Shown here: positions 8,645 through 20,015 of the stretch, piece by piece | Layout: the number at the start of each line of letters is the position of its first letter | Numbering within the stretch: position 1 is the first letter of the stretch | From: Mycolicibacterium komanii | GTDB taxonomy: Bacteria; Actinomycetota; Actinomycetes; Mycobacteriales; Mycobacteriaceae | Direction of reading: 5' to 3' | Length of the DNA: 64,000 nucleotides | Assembly (NCBI RefSeq): GCF_001050035.1 | Contig: NZ_CVTA01000001.1 | Coordinates: forward strand, 1 to 64,000 | Notes under the pieces: model-generated | Seen by the model: the letters and a program-made list of their open reading frames with translations, nothing else | The model's database searches: none | What the model was told of the DNA's origin: nothing | Program-made: the position numbers and the translations under genes

Positions 8645-9483
8645 GCTCGTCTCCTGTGGGCGGCCCGGCTTCTGGCCCGGCGCGCGAAGTAGCGGCCGTC
8701 GACCACCTCGAGGGAGATCGCCTGGCCGAACGCTGTCGAAAGGTTCTCGGCGGTCAGCACATCCGGCAGTAGCCCGGAGTCGACCACCTTGCCTTCGGAC
8801 AGGATCAGGCCGTGTGAAAACCCGCGGGGGATCTCCTCGACGTGGTGGGTCACCAACACCATCGCCGGTGCATCCGGGTCGGCGGCCAGATCTTCGAGGC
8901 GGGCCAGGAGTTCCTCGCGACCGCCGAGGTCCAGCCCAGCGGCCGGCTCGTCGAGCAGGAGCAGTTCCGGGTCGGTCATCATCGACCGCGCGATCAGCAC
9001 GCGCTTGCGCTCGCCCTCGGACAGGGTGCCGTATCTGCGCTCGGCCAGGTGTTCGGCGCCGACGCTCTCGAGCATGTCGATCGCCTGCTCGTAATCGACG
9101 TCGTCGTAGGCCTCACGCCAGCGGCCCAGCACCGCGTAGCCCGCGGAGACCACCAGGTCGCGGACCACCTCGTCGTCGGGCACCCGCTGCGACAACGCCG
9201 AACTGCTGAGGCCGACTCGCGCGCGTAGTTCGGCCATGTCGGTTCGGCCGAGCCGTTCACCGAGCACGTACGCCGTCCCCGAGGACGGATGCTCCAGCGC
9301 GGCGGCGATGCGCAGCAGCGACGTCTTACCTGCACCGTTGGGGCCGATCACCACCCAGCGTTCGTCGAGTTCGACTGCCCACGTGATGGGTCCGACCAGT
9401 GTCTCACCCCCTCGCCGCAGCGACACCTTGGCGAAGTCGATCAGCACATCGGGGTCTGCTGCATCTCCTTCGGCGGCGGGCAC
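8641..9483 (-). CDS. ABC transporter ATP-binding protein, Rv3041c type
   Basis: 280 aa if started at GTG 9483. One ABC domain: Walker [13 protein letters not shown]-loop region, signature [19 protein letters not shown], Walker [17 protein letters not shown] and the H-loop [10 protein letters not shown]. No membrane segments and no permease next to it, so it resembles the stand-alone iron-sulfur/ModF-like or regulatory ABC ATPases rather than a classical importer. The start is uncertain: the frame is open far upstream, but that part is the shadow of the YczE gene; GTG 9483 gives a length near the M. tuberculosis homologue. It is the first gene of a tightly overlapping leftward operon with NUDIX, EchA17 and two methyltransferases, and its start lies inside the end of the YczE frame. 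Confidence 0.82.
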   Translation of the reverse strand: MPAAEGDAADPDVLIDFAKVSLRRGGETLVGPITWAVELDERWVVIGPNGAGKTSLLRIAAALEHPSSGTAYVLGERLGRTDMAELRARVGLSSSALSQRVPDDEVVRDLVVSAGYAVLGRWREAYDDVDYEQAIDMLESVGAEHLAERRYGTLSEGERKRVLIARSMMTDPELLLLDEPAAGLDLGGREELLARLEDLAADPDAPAMVLVTHHVEEIPRGFSHGLILSEGKVVDSGLLPDVLTAENLSTAFGQAISLEVVDGRYFARRARSRAAHRRRA

Positions 9484-10223
9484 TCGCCCATCGTAGTCAG
9501 GCGACTTGTGCGTGATTTCGCTCGCCCAGCGATCGTTTTCACCCGCAAATCGCTGGCGCGCCTGCGGCGAGCTTCGGCGACGGAACCTGTCGCGCGCCTG
9601 CGGCGAGCCTCGGCGACGGAAGCCCACCCGCTGACCTCCACCACCCTCTCCGGCGTGATCCGCAAGAACAACTGCACCAGCGGGCCGATTCCGAACGCAT
9701 AGACGACGGTCCCGACACCGACTGTGCCGCCGAGCAGCCAACCGACCCCCAGCACCGTCGCCTCGATCGAAGTGCGGACCAGCCGCACCGACAGCCCCGT
9801 GCGTTCGACGAGGCCGGTCATCAACCCGTCGCGCGGGCCCGGCCCGAGACCCGCGCCGACGTATAGCACGGTGCTGATCGCGTTGAGCACCACCGCGCCC
9901 ACCATCATCGCGATGCGCAGCGGCAGCGAGGTGGGCGTCGGCAACAACCACAGGCTGGCGTCGACGGTGGCCGCGATGACGAGGACGTTGGCCACGGTGC
10001 CCACACCCGGCCGGTTGCGCAGCGGAATCCAGGCCAGCAGTACGGCCACGCCCACCACCGCCGACGCCACACCGATCGTCATCCCGGTGTGCCGGGCCAG
10101 GCCCTGGTGGAAAACGTCCCAGGGGTCCAGCCCGAGGCCCGCCCGCACCATCAACGCCATCGAGAAGCCGTAGCCGGTCAACCCGACCATCAGAACCAAC
10201 GCGCGCGCCGCGCCCCTACGCAT
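9441..10223 (-). CDS. yczE: YczE-family integral membrane protein with unusual C-terminal tail
   Basis: 260 aa, five to six hydrophobic segments in the first 210 residues (for example MVGLTGYGFSMALMVRAG, AVVGVAVLLAWIP, VYAFGIGPLVQLFL). GLGLDPWDVFHQG and GAGLGPGPRDGLMTGL are the repeated family signature of YczE/YyaS proteins. These are usually regulated by a divergent MocR-type regulator, which is the arrangement here. Function is unknown in all organisms. After LFLRITPERVVEVSG the frame continues for about 55 basic residues containing the 12-residue repeat SVAEARRRRA twice and then overlaps the ABC gene start; family members normally end before this tail. The ATG overlaps the stop of the 51-aa upstream ORF. 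Confidence 0.82.
   Translation of the reverse strand: MRRGAARALVLMVGLTGYGFSMALMVRAGLGLDPWDVFHQGLARHTGMTIGVASAVVGVAVLLAWIPLRNRPGVGTVANVLVIAATVDASLWLLPTPTSLPLRIAMMVGAVVLNAISTVLYVGAGLGPGPRDGLMTGLVERTGLSVRLVRTSIEATVLGVGWLLGGTVGVGTVVYAFGIGPLVQLFLRITPERVVEVSGWASVAEARRRRATGSVAEARRRRASDLRVKTIAGRAKSRTSRLTTMGECPPPKEMQQTPMC
9557..9621. repeat. Two tandem 29-bp copies, 36-bp period
   Basis: Copies at 9557-9585 and 9593-9621 differ by a single base (t/c at copy position 18). The spacing of 36 bp equals 12 codons, and the copies encode the duplicated SVAEARRRRA block at the end of the YczE protein. The sequence is rich in cgcctgcggcgag and cggcgacgg elements that look like a small dispersed intergenic element that has become coding. 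Whether it occurs elsewhere in the genome cannot be seen here. Confidence 0.75.
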
Positions 10224-10371
10224 GGTGGGGAAAGCGCAACTTGATCAGCTCTAATTCCCGGGCGATGCGCTCGGCGTCGCGGTCGACGTAATCGGAGTGG
10301 CTGACCGGCGGCTGCCATGCGAGGGAAGCGGCGAGACGCCGGCTCAAGCGAGGAATCCAGTTCATGCTCAT
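10216..10371 (-). CDS. Small conserved-looking ORF upstream of yczE
   Basis: 51 aa from ATG 10371 (an ATG at 10365 or a TTG at 10407 are alternatives). The sequence MSMNWIPRLSRRLAASLAW is followed by PPVSHSDYVDRDAERIARELE and ends IKLRFPHHA. The last eight bases overlap the yczE start so the TAG lies just inside it, which argues for real, coupled translation. The N-terminal half is amphipathic and basic; the C-terminal half is a charged helix. No family recognised. It lies between the YczR-type operator and yczE, so it would be co-regulated. Confidence 0.5.
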   Translation of the reverse strand: MSMNWIPRLSRRLAASLAWQPPVSHSDYVDRDAERIARELELIKLRFPHHA

Positions 10372-10388
10372 ATCGCCATGATCAAGAC

Positions 10389-10430
10389 CAACTGGCTTGC
10401 TTCTCAATAGCCAGTTGAGCGATACTGGCC
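10389..10430. promoter_or_regulatory. Candidate YczR (MocR) operator
   Basis: A perfect 9-bp inverted repeat, caactggct at 10389-10397 and agccagttg at 10409-10417, is followed by a third related half-site actggcc at 10424-10430, five bases before the MocR gene ATG. MocR-type regulators commonly bind a direct plus inverted set of half-sites in the divergent region between their gene and the target, which is what is seen here. Assignment to this regulator is inference from position. Confidence 0.65.
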
Positions 10431-10434
10431 TGCA

Positions 10435-11877
10435 ATGACGCTTGAATTGCCCGCGCGTGCGCTCGACGTGGACCTACTGGCCCGCGAGCTGGGTAACTGG
10501 CGGACGTCCAGTCGAAGTGGCCCGGCCTACCAGGGCCTGGCTGACGCGATCCGCCTGCTGATCATCGACGGGCGTTTACCTGTCGGCGCGCGCGTGCCCA
10601 GCGAACGCGCCCTCGCCGACGCACTGCGGGTGTCGCGCACCACGGTCACCGCCGCTTACACGCAGTTGCGGGAGGACGGGTACCTCAACGCCCGCCGCGG
10701 GGCGCGCAGCACCACGGCGCTTCCCGTCGTACCCGCGGCCCATGTCGAGACCGCGCCCCCCTCGGTGAGCCTGGCCGCAGCCGCGCTGTCGGCGCCGGCC
10801 GCCGCCGTCATGGAGGCCTTCGCCGAGGCCACCCGCGATGTCACGCCGTATCTGCACGCACCGGGACACGAACTCGTCGGCGTCCCGGCCCTGCGACAGG
10901 CAATCGCCGAAAGATATTGCGAGCGAGGCCTTCCGACCGAACCGGACGAGATCATGGTGACCACCGGCGCGTTGCATGCCATCGGCCTCATCCTCACCAC
11001 CTACATCCAGCCCGGCGACCGGGTGGTCGTCGAGCAGCCGACGTATCACGGTGCGCTGTCGTCGATCACGACCGCCGGTGCACGCCCCGTCCCCGTCGCG
11101 ATGACCGAGGCCGGCTGGGATCTCGACGCGCTGGAAAATGCGCTGCACCAGGTGTCACCGACCCTGGCGTACCTGATCCCCGACAACCAGAACCCGACCG
11201 GTATGACCATGCCCGCCGCCGATCGAAAACGGTTGGCGCGCATCATCACCGAGACCCGCACCCGCACGGTCATCGACGAGACCATCCTCGACATGTGGCT
11301 CGACGAATCCGCACCCGGGCCGGTGGCCGCCGAGATGACAGCCCGACGTGATCTCGTACTGACCATAGGTTCGATGTCGAAGTCATTCTGGGGCGGCCTG
11401 CGGGTCGGCTGGATCCGCGCCGAGCGCGCGACGATCGCCACCATCGCCGCCCTTCGCCCGTCCATCGACATGGGCACCGCGGTGCTCGAACAGTGCGCCG
11501 CCGCAAGGCTTCTCACCCGACACGATGAGCTCTTGCCGGAGCGGCGCGAGATCTTGCGCACTCGTCGCGCCTACCTGCTGGCTCTGTTGAGCAGGCATCT
11601 GCCCGACTGGGATCCGGGCCCCGGTGCGGGCGGCATGTCGTTGTGGGTTCGGCTGCCCGCCCCCATGAGCACAGCGCTGTCGGCGGCCGCCTCGCGGCTC
11701 GGACTGGAGCTCCCCGCGGGCCCGCGCTTCGGCGTGGACGGCACCCTCGAGCGGTTCGTCCGCGTGCCCTACGCACTGCCCGAAGAACAGTTGAGTGAGG
11801 CGGTCGAGTTGCTGGCGCGGGCCTGGCGCAGCGTCACCGGGCTCTCGGCGCCGGAACCGACGACCGTTGTGGTCTAA
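10435..11877 (+). CDS. yczR: MocR-family (GntR-HTH plus aminotransferase) regulator, YczR type
   Basis: 480 aa. Residues about 25-95 form a GntR winged helix (RLPVGARVPSERALADALRVSR TTV). Residues about 120-470 form a fold-type I aminotransferase: DNQNPTGMTM, VIDETILDMWLDE and the PLP-binding SMSKSFWGG with Lys316, then RVGWIR. This chimeric layout is that of MocR regulators, which sense PLP or an amino compound and use the aminotransferase domain as effector module. The divergent yczE partner places it in the YczR subgroup. It converges on serB2 with five bases between the stops. Confidence 0.9.
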   Translation: MTLELPARALDVDLLARELGNWRTSSRSGPAYQGLADAIRLLIIDGRLPVGARVPSERALADALRVSRTTVTAAYTQLREDGYLNARRGARSTTALPVVPAAHVETAPPSVSLAAAALSAPAAAVMEAFAEATRDVTPYLHAPGHELVGVPALRQAIAERYCERGLPTEPDEIMVTTGALHAIGLILTTYIQPGDRVVVEQPTYHGALSSITTAGARPVPVAMTEAGWDLDALENALHQVSPTLAYLIPDNQNPTGMTMPAADRKRLARIITETRTRTVIDETILDMWLDESAPGPVAAEMTARRDLVLTIGSMSKSFWGGLRVGWIRAERATIATIAALRPSIDMGTAVLEQCAAARLLTRHDELLPERREILRTRRAYLLALLSRHLPDWDPGPGAGGMSLWVRLPAPMSTALSAAASRLGLELPAGPRFGVDGTLERFVRVPYALPEEQLSEAVELLARAWRSVTGLSAPEPTTVVV

Positions 11878-11882
11878 GGACC

Positions 11883-14967
<3,085 letters not shown>

Positions 14968-15068
14968 CTACAAAGTGTCGTAATCGCCCACCACGCGGCT
15001 TTCCGCCCTGGAGCTGGCCGGATGTTACCGTCGGCGACGTGTTCAGCGGCGGTTCGCGGAGGGCGCTC

Positions 15069-16154
15069 GTGGCCACCAGGACGATGGGCCTGGCCGCGCT
15101 GGCGACCGCCGTCGGCCTGACCCTGGTGAGCGGCTGCGGCTCCCCCGGCGACGAGGCGTCCGACACCGCGCCGGCCGAGTCGATCGTCACCAGTACGACG
15201 AGGATCGCGAACGCGGGTGTGCTGGGCAATCAGCGTCGGCCCGACGAATCGTGCGCGGCCGAACCGACGCCGGTGGACCCGGGCCCACCCGAGCGCATGG
15301 TGCGCCACGCCGCCGGCGAAACGCAGGTGCGCGACGACCCGCAGCGCATCGTGGTGCTCTCCGGCGACCAGCTCGACGCGCTGTGCGCGCTGGGCCTGCA
15401 GTCGCGGGTGGTGGGGGCCGCCCTGCCCGACGGCTCGGACAGCCAGCCGTCGTACCTGGGCCGGGTCATCCACGACGTACCGGGCGTCGGCACCCGCAGC
15501 GAACCCGACCTCGACGCCATCCGCGCCGCCAACCCCGAACTGATCCTCGGTTCGCAGGCACTGACGCCCGAAGCGTTCGGCGCGCTGTCCGACATCGCGC
15601 CGACGGTGTTCACCGGGGCGCCGGGCGCGGCGTGGCAGGACAACCTGCGCACGGTGGGCGCCGCGACCGGACGCCAGGACGCGGCGAACGGTCTGGTCGA
15701 CGGGTTCCACCGGGCCGCCGACAAGACCGGCGCCGACAACGACGCCGCACACTTTCAGGCGTCGGTCGTGCAGTTCACCGACACCACGATGCGCGTCTAC
15801 GGCGCGGACACCTTCCCTGGCAGCGTGCTCTCCGATGTCGGCGTCGATCGCCCTGTGACACAACGCTTTACCGACAAGCCCTATATCGAGGTGGGGACCA
15901 GCGACACCGACCTCGCCGACAATCCCGACCTGTCCGTCGCCGACGGCGACATCGTCTATCTGTCCTTCGATTCACCCGCCGCACGCGATCGCGCACCCAA
16001 GGTGCTCGAGAGCGACGCGTGGAAGAAACTCGGCGCCACGCGCGACGACCGGGTCTTCGCGGTCAACAACGAGGTGTGGCAGACCGGGGAGGGCATCGTC
16101 GCCGCGCGCGGCATACTCGACGACCTGCGATGGCTCAACGCCCCGATCAATTAG
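15069..16154 (+). CDS. fecB: FecB periplasmic-binding lipoprotein
   Basis: 361 aa from GTG 15069, favoured by GGAGGG at 15058-15063; GTG 15039 is in frame but has no such site. The N-terminus is a lipoprotein signal (ATRTMGLAALATAVG, lipobox LVSGC). The rest is a class III (TroA/FecB-like) binding protein: RIVVLSGDQLDALCALGLQ, GVGTRSEPDLDAIRAANPELI, and a C-terminal WQTGEGIVAARGILDDL. M. tuberculosis FecB (Rv3044) is linked to iron-siderophore or haem acquisition and cell-wall integrity. No transport genes are adjacent. I see no iron box directly upstream, so iron control is not shown. Confidence 0.9.
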   Translation: MATRTMGLAALATAVGLTLVSGCGSPGDEASDTAPAESIVTSTTRIANAGVLGNQRRPDESCAAEPTPVDPGPPERMVRHAAGETQVRDDPQRIVVLSGDQLDALCALGLQSRVVGAALPDGSDSQPSYLGRVIHDVPGVGTRSEPDLDAIRAANPELILGSQALTPEAFGALSDIAPTVFTGAPGAAWQDNLRTVGAATGRQDAANGLVDGFHRAADKTGADNDAAHFQASVVQFTDTTMRVYGADTFPGSVLSDVGVDRPVTQRFTDKPYIEVGTSDTDLADNPDLSVADGDIVYLSFDSPAARDRAPKVLESDAWKKLGATRDDRVFAVNNEVWQTGEGIVAARGILDDLRWLNAPIN

Positions 16155-16164
16155 CGTTGACCCC

Positions 16165-16440
16165 GTGTTCCACGTCCTGAAATCGACCTACCTGCAACCG
16201 CCCGAGGTCGTCAACGAGACCCGACCCGCCCACCTCGAATGGCTCAACGACGAGGTCAGCGCCGGCCGGATCGTGCTGGCGGGCCGACTGGAGGACGAGT
16301 CCGGCGCCGTCCTGATCACCGGCGACATGGACGCCGAGCAGGCGCAGGACATCGTCGACCGCGACCCGTACACCGCTGCCGGCGTCGCCCGCTACGAACG
16401 GACGTCGTTCAACGGCGCATTCCGGGCCACAGGTCTCTAG
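16165..16440 (+). CDS. YciI family protein
   Basis: 91 aa from GTG 16165, 10 bases after fecB. The sequence has the ferredoxin-like YciI layout: HLEWLNDEVSAGRIVLAGRL, DMDAEQAQDIVDRDPYTAAGV. The conserved His22/Asp pair (RPAHLEW and DPY) is present, as in small enzymes such as muconolactone-isomerase-like and chloromuconolactone dehalogenase-like proteins. Likely cytoplasmic dimer; role unknown. Probably transcribed with fecB. Confidence 0.8.
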   Translation: MFHVLKSTYLQPPEVVNETRPAHLEWLNDEVSAGRIVLAGRLEDESGAVLITGDMDAEQAQDIVDRDPYTAAGVARYERTSFNGAFRATGL

Positions 16441-16561
16441 GAGCAAGCTCACAGCTCGGCCCGGAATCATGGGAGCCGACCGCCTCGTTGAATTTTTGAG
16501 GTCAGTCGCGTCGTCAGCGACGGCTTTTCCCCGATAGCCGCTTGAACAGAAGAAGGTCGTA

Positions 16562-17608
16562 ATGAGCACTGTTGCCGCATATGCCGCGCCGTCGGCGTCC
16601 GAACCATTGACCCGAACCACCATCACCCGCCGCGACGTCGGTCCGCACGACGTGGCGTTCGACATCCACTTCGCGGGCATCTGTCACTCCGACATCCACA
16701 CCGTCCGCGACGAGTGGGGCCGCGCGAAGTATCCGGTGGTGCCCGGGCACGAGATCGCCGGCATCGTCACCGAGGTCGGCTCGGAGGTCACCGGTTTCAA
16801 GGTCGGCGATCGCGTCGGCGTCGGGTGTTTCGTGGATTCCTGCCGCGAATGCGCGCAGTGCCGCGCGGGCGAGGAACAGTACTGCGCCAAGGGCATGGTC
16901 GGCACCTACAACGCCGTCGGCCGTGACGGCGAGCCGACGCAGGGCGGTTACAGCGGCGCGATCGTGGTGGACGAGAACTACGCGCTGCACATCCCCGACA
17001 GCCTTCCGCTGGACGCCGCGGCGCCGTTGCTCTGCGCCGGGATCACGCTGTATTCGCCTCTGCGCCACTGGAATGCGGGCCCCGGAACCCGGGTTGCGGT
17101 CGTCGGTCTCGGCGGGCTGGGCCACATGGGCGTCAAACTCGCCCACGCGATGGGCGCGCACGTCACGGTGCTGAGCCAGTCGCTGAAGAAGATGGAGGAC
17201 GGACTGCGCCTCGGCGCCGACGAGTACTACGCGACTTCCGACCCGGAGACGTTCGCGCGATTGAAGGGTTCGTTCGACCTGATCCTCAACACCGTGTCGG
17301 CCAATCTCGATCTGGCCAGCTATCTCGGGACGCTCGCACTCGACGGAACACTGGTCGAACTGGGTATGCCGGAGCACCCCATGGCGGTGCCCGCCGGCGC
17401 GCTGATCGGCGGGCGGCGCCGTATCGCGGGTTCGCTGATCGGCGGTATCGCCGAGACGCAGGAGATGCTCGACTTCTGCGCCGAGCACGGCGTACGTCCC
17501 GAAATCGAGGTCATCGCACCCGATTACATCAACGAGGCCTACGAGCGGGTGCTCGCCAGCGATGTGCGCTACCGCTTCGTGATCGACACCGAGTCGTTGC
17601 GCTCGTAG
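16562..17608 (+). CDS. adhC: Zinc NADP-dependent alcohol dehydrogenase AdhC
   Basis: 348 aa. Catalytic zinc ligands in [15 protein letters not shown] and [12 protein letters not shown]; structural zinc in [15 protein letters not shown]. The Rossmann motif [19 protein letters not shown] is followed by VLSQS, where Ser replaces the Asp/Glu of NAD-specific enzymes, indicating NADP(H). This is the cinnamyl-alcohol-dehydrogenase-like branch, reducing aldehydes or oxidising alcohols; the M. tuberculosis homologue is Rv3045. Leader of about 120 bases after the YciI gene suggests its own promoter. A 16-bp inverted repeat follows its stop. Confidence 0.92.
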   Translation: MSTVAAYAAPSASEPLTRTTITRRDVGPHDVAFDIHFAGICHSDIHTVRDEWGRAKYPVVPGHEIAGIVTEVGSEVTGFKVGDRVGVGCFVDSCRECAQCRAGEEQYCAKGMVGTYNAVGRDGEPTQGGYSGAIVVDENYALHIPDSLPLDAAAPLLCAGITLYSPLRHWNAGPGTRVAVVGLGGLGHMGVKLAHAMGAHVTVLSQSLKKMEDGLRLGADEYYATSDPETFARLKGSFDLILNTVSANLDLASYLGTLALDGTLVELGMPEHPMAVPAGALIGGRRRIAGSLIGGIAETQEMLDFCAEHGVRPEIEVIAPDYINEAYERVLASDVRYRFVIDTESLRS

Positions 17609-17625
17609 TCACCGGCTTCGCCGAG

Positions 17626-17673
17626 ACTGCGCACAGATCGCATTCAGAGTTGGATCCGCGATCTGTGCGCAGT
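17626..17673. terminator. 16-bp perfect inverted repeat (bidirectional terminator candidate)
   Basis: Arms at 17626-17641 and 17658-17673 (actgcgcacagatcgc and its exact complement) flank a 16-base loop. It lies between the convergent adhC and bicupin genes. There is no long T-run on either side, which is common for mycobacterial terminators. The arm sequence could alternatively belong to a dispersed intergenic repeat. Confidence 0.6.
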
Positions 17674-17687
17674 TTCGTGTGTGAGCG

Positions 17688-18734
17688 TCAGGCGTCGACG
17701 GGGTTCTTGCGGTCGACGATCAGCGGATCGATCGGCGTGAACGGAAATTTCGGCAGATCGTCGATGTGGGTGTTGAAGGCGGCGGCCAGCACCTCGCGGG
17801 AGTAGGCGCTCGCCGATGCCCGGTAACCGATGTCGGCGGGGAACGGTTGATCGAAGAAGATCAGGAAGTGCCAGTCCCGGGTGCCGATGTTCTCGATGTG
17901 ATGCGGGTAGGCGCGCGGAATGAAGTACATGTCGCCGGTGGTGAGGTTCCACGTGTCCAGCGTCCCATCGGGATTCATGATCGTCATACGGGCGTCACCG
18001 TGCTGGACGTAACCCATCTCCGCGGTCACGGGATGCCAATGTGGTTCGCGCATACCGCCTTCCGCGACGCGCAACGAGTACATCGAGATGTCCTTCAGCG
18101 CTGGCCAGAACTGGTCGCGGGCGAAGCGTGCATTGCCGCTGACGTAATTCAGCCCCGGGGCCTGCGCTTCGATGTCGAACTTGTGCGGATCCTCGAAGTA
18201 CGCCGACGCGGGGATGTCCGGATCGCCGACTCGGGCGGCCAGCTTGTGATCGGTGGTGTCGCGGCGGATCTTCGAGAAGTCCGCGGCGGGAAGGTCGTAG
18301 GTGTTGCCCAGCACCGCGTCGGTGAACGCGCCGAATGTGGCGCCCAACCCGAAATCCTCGGGACGCTCGTGGCGGAAGGCGATGATGAACTCCGCGACGT
18401 CCTCGCCGATGTTCTCGATGTGGTGCAGCGAGCCGGACGCGGCGTGGAACATCTGGCCGGCCGTCACGATGAAGCTGGTGAACTGGTTGTGGTTGTCGAG
18501 CACCGACACCAACGCCGTCCCCTGCACGCAGTAGGTCAATTCGTTCGCGTTGGCGTGCCAGTGCGGTGTGCGCATCGACCCCGGGTTCAGCAGCACCCGC
18601 TTGATCGAAAGCCCTTTCAGGATGGGCAGATTGTCGGCGGTGATGCGGCGCATCGAGCCGAATTCGTTCTCCTCGACGATCTCTCCATCGATCAGAGAGG
18701 TGGTGTGAACGCTGCGGGTCAGCGAGGCGGTCAT
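17688..18734 (-). CDS. Bicupin, oxalate-decarboxylase-like
   Basis: 348 aa with two cupin domains. The first carries RTPHWHANANELTYCVQG and SLHHIENIGED, the second REPHWHPVTAEMGYVQHG and AYPHHIENIGT; each therefore keeps the His-x-His, Glu and His metal set of oxalate decarboxylase/oxidase bicupins, which bind Mn. Two copies of the same motif show an internal duplication. Substrate is not fixed by the sequence; the active-site lid of oxalate decarboxylase cannot be aligned by eye. No signal peptide. Divergent from the response-regulator gene at 18910, which may control it. Confidence 0.85.
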   Translation of the reverse strand: MTASLTRSVHTTSLIDGEIVEENEFGSMRRITADNLPILKGLSIKRVLLNPGSMRTPHWHANANELTYCVQGTALVSVLDNHNQFTSFIVTAGQMFHAASGSLHHIENIGEDVAEFIIAFRHERPEDFGLGATFGAFTDAVLGNTYDLPAADFSKIRRDTTDHKLAARVGDPDIPASAYFEDPHKFDIEAQAPGLNYVSGNARFARDQFWPALKDISMYSLRVAEGGMREPHWHPVTAEMGYVQHGDARMTIMNPDGTLDTWNLTTGDMYFIPRAYPHHIENIGTRDWHFLIFFDQPFPADIGYRASASAYSREVLAAAFNTHIDDLPKFPFTPIDPLIVDRKNPVDA

Positions 18735-18909
18735 GGGCGCTCCTGTCGAAACGGGTTGGTGATGGGTTCACTCTCGTCCCGATCGGCGGTCGTGTCTTCG
18801 ACACTGGCCACAATCTTGGCCGCCGAATCTCCGGACCTCGGCCTACCTGCTAGCCCCCAAAAGCACGCTGAGTCGGCGGTATCCGCCGATCGGTGCGAGA
18901 ATCCTGAAA

Positions 18910-19563
18910 ATGTGCGCCCTGCGGGTCGTCATCGCCGACGACGATGTACTGCTGCGAGAAGGTGTGGCCAGCCTGTTGCAGCGGTCCGACTTCGAGGTCA
19001 GCGGCCAGGCCGGTGACGCCTCGGAGTTACTCGACCTGGTTCGTGCACAGCGGCCGCAGCTGGTGCTCACCGATATCCGCATGCCTCCCACGAACAGCAC
19101 CGAAGGCCTCGACGCGGCCCGGGTCATCCGGGAGGAATCGCCGGACACCGCGGTCGTGGTGCTTTCGGCGCACATCGATGTCGACCACGCGACCGAACTG
19201 CTGGCCGGCGGTCGCGGCATCGGTTACCTGTTGAAATCCCGCGTCACCGATGTCGACGACTTCGTCGAGACGCTGCAGCGGGTGGCGAACGGCGCCTCGG
19301 TGGTCGATCCCGCATTGGTGGCCGAACTCGTCGACGCCCGGCGCCGCGACGATCCGCTGGCCGCCTTGAGTACCCGCGAGCGCGAAGTCCTCACGTTGAT
19401 GGCCGAGGGTCTGTCCAACGCCGGTATCGGGCGTCGCCTGTGGGTCACCGAGGGCACGGTCGAAAAGCATGTGCGCAGCATCCTGACCAAGCTGAATCTG
19501 CCCGAGACGGGTGACGATCACCGGCGCGTTCGCGCCGTGATCATGTACCTCGAATCACGCTGA
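18910..19563 (+). CDS. NarL/FixJ (LuxR-type) response regulator
   Basis: 217 aa. Receiver domain, residues about 5-125, with DDD acidic pocket, phospho-acceptor Asp55 in VLTDIRMP and conserved Lys in YLLKSRV; LuxR-type DNA-binding domain, residues about 150-215, with LSTREREVLTLMAEGLSNAGI and VTEGTVEKHVRSIL. Likely partner of the histidine kinase at 20016. Its last nine bases overlap the end of the convergent stand-alone receiver gene. Two possible targets are nearby: its own gene and the divergent bicupin. Confidence 0.9.
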   Translation: MCALRVVIADDDVLLREGVASLLQRSDFEVSGQAGDASELLDLVRAQRPQLVLTDIRMPPTNSTEGLDAARVIREESPDTAVVVLSAHIDVDHATELLAGGRGIGYLLKSRVTDVDDFVETLQRVANGASVVDPALVAELVDARRRDDPLAALSTREREVLTLMAEGLSNAGIGRRLWVTEGTVEKHVRSILTKLNLPETGDDHRRVRAVIMYLESR

Positions 19564-19908
19564 CGCCAACAGGTTCCGGATCGCGGCGGGTGAGAGGGCG
19601 AACTTCGGCAGGAAACCGCGCGCCGGGCTGGCGGCGATCAGATCGACGAAATCCTGTTCGTCGTGGGTCGAGATGAGGATGACCGCGGTGTCGGCGACCT
19701 GTTCGGTCAGCTGTTTGGCGATGTCGAAGCCGCTCTCGGTTCCCAGATCGACGTCGACGAGCGCGACATCGGGCCGTAGCTTCCTGCCCTGGCTCACGGC
19801 GCCTGCGCCGTCACACGCGGTGCCGACGACGGAGATGCCGCCGCGCTCGAGCATCGCGCGGGCGGCGTCGCGGAATCCCGCGCTGTCATCGACGATCAAA
19901 CAGCGCAT
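19555..19908 (-). CDS. Stand-alone receiver-domain protein
   Basis: 117 aa, consisting only of a receiver domain: CLIVDDSAGFRDAARAML, phospho-acceptor Asp52 in VALVDVDLG, ILISTHDE, and Lys in FLPKFALS. No output domain. It lies between, and on the opposite strand to, the response regulator and histidine kinase, divergent from the kinase and overlapping the regulator end by nine bases. It may act as a phosphate sink, relay or competitor for the same kinase; this is inference from position. Confidence 0.88.
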   Translation of the reverse strand: MRCLIVDDSAGFRDAARAMLERGGISVVGTACDGAGAVSQGRKLRPDVALVDVDLGTESGFDIAKQLTEQVADTAVILISTHDEQDFVDLIAASPARGFLPKFALSPAAIRNLLASA

Positions 19909-20015
19909 GGCGAACCTCCTCGGCGTGCATACCTACCAGGCTGGCAGGACGGTCGGTTTCCGGCATTCCCGCTAACCGGAAAGAATCACACCGCGACGCG
20001 CATTACCATCGGCCG

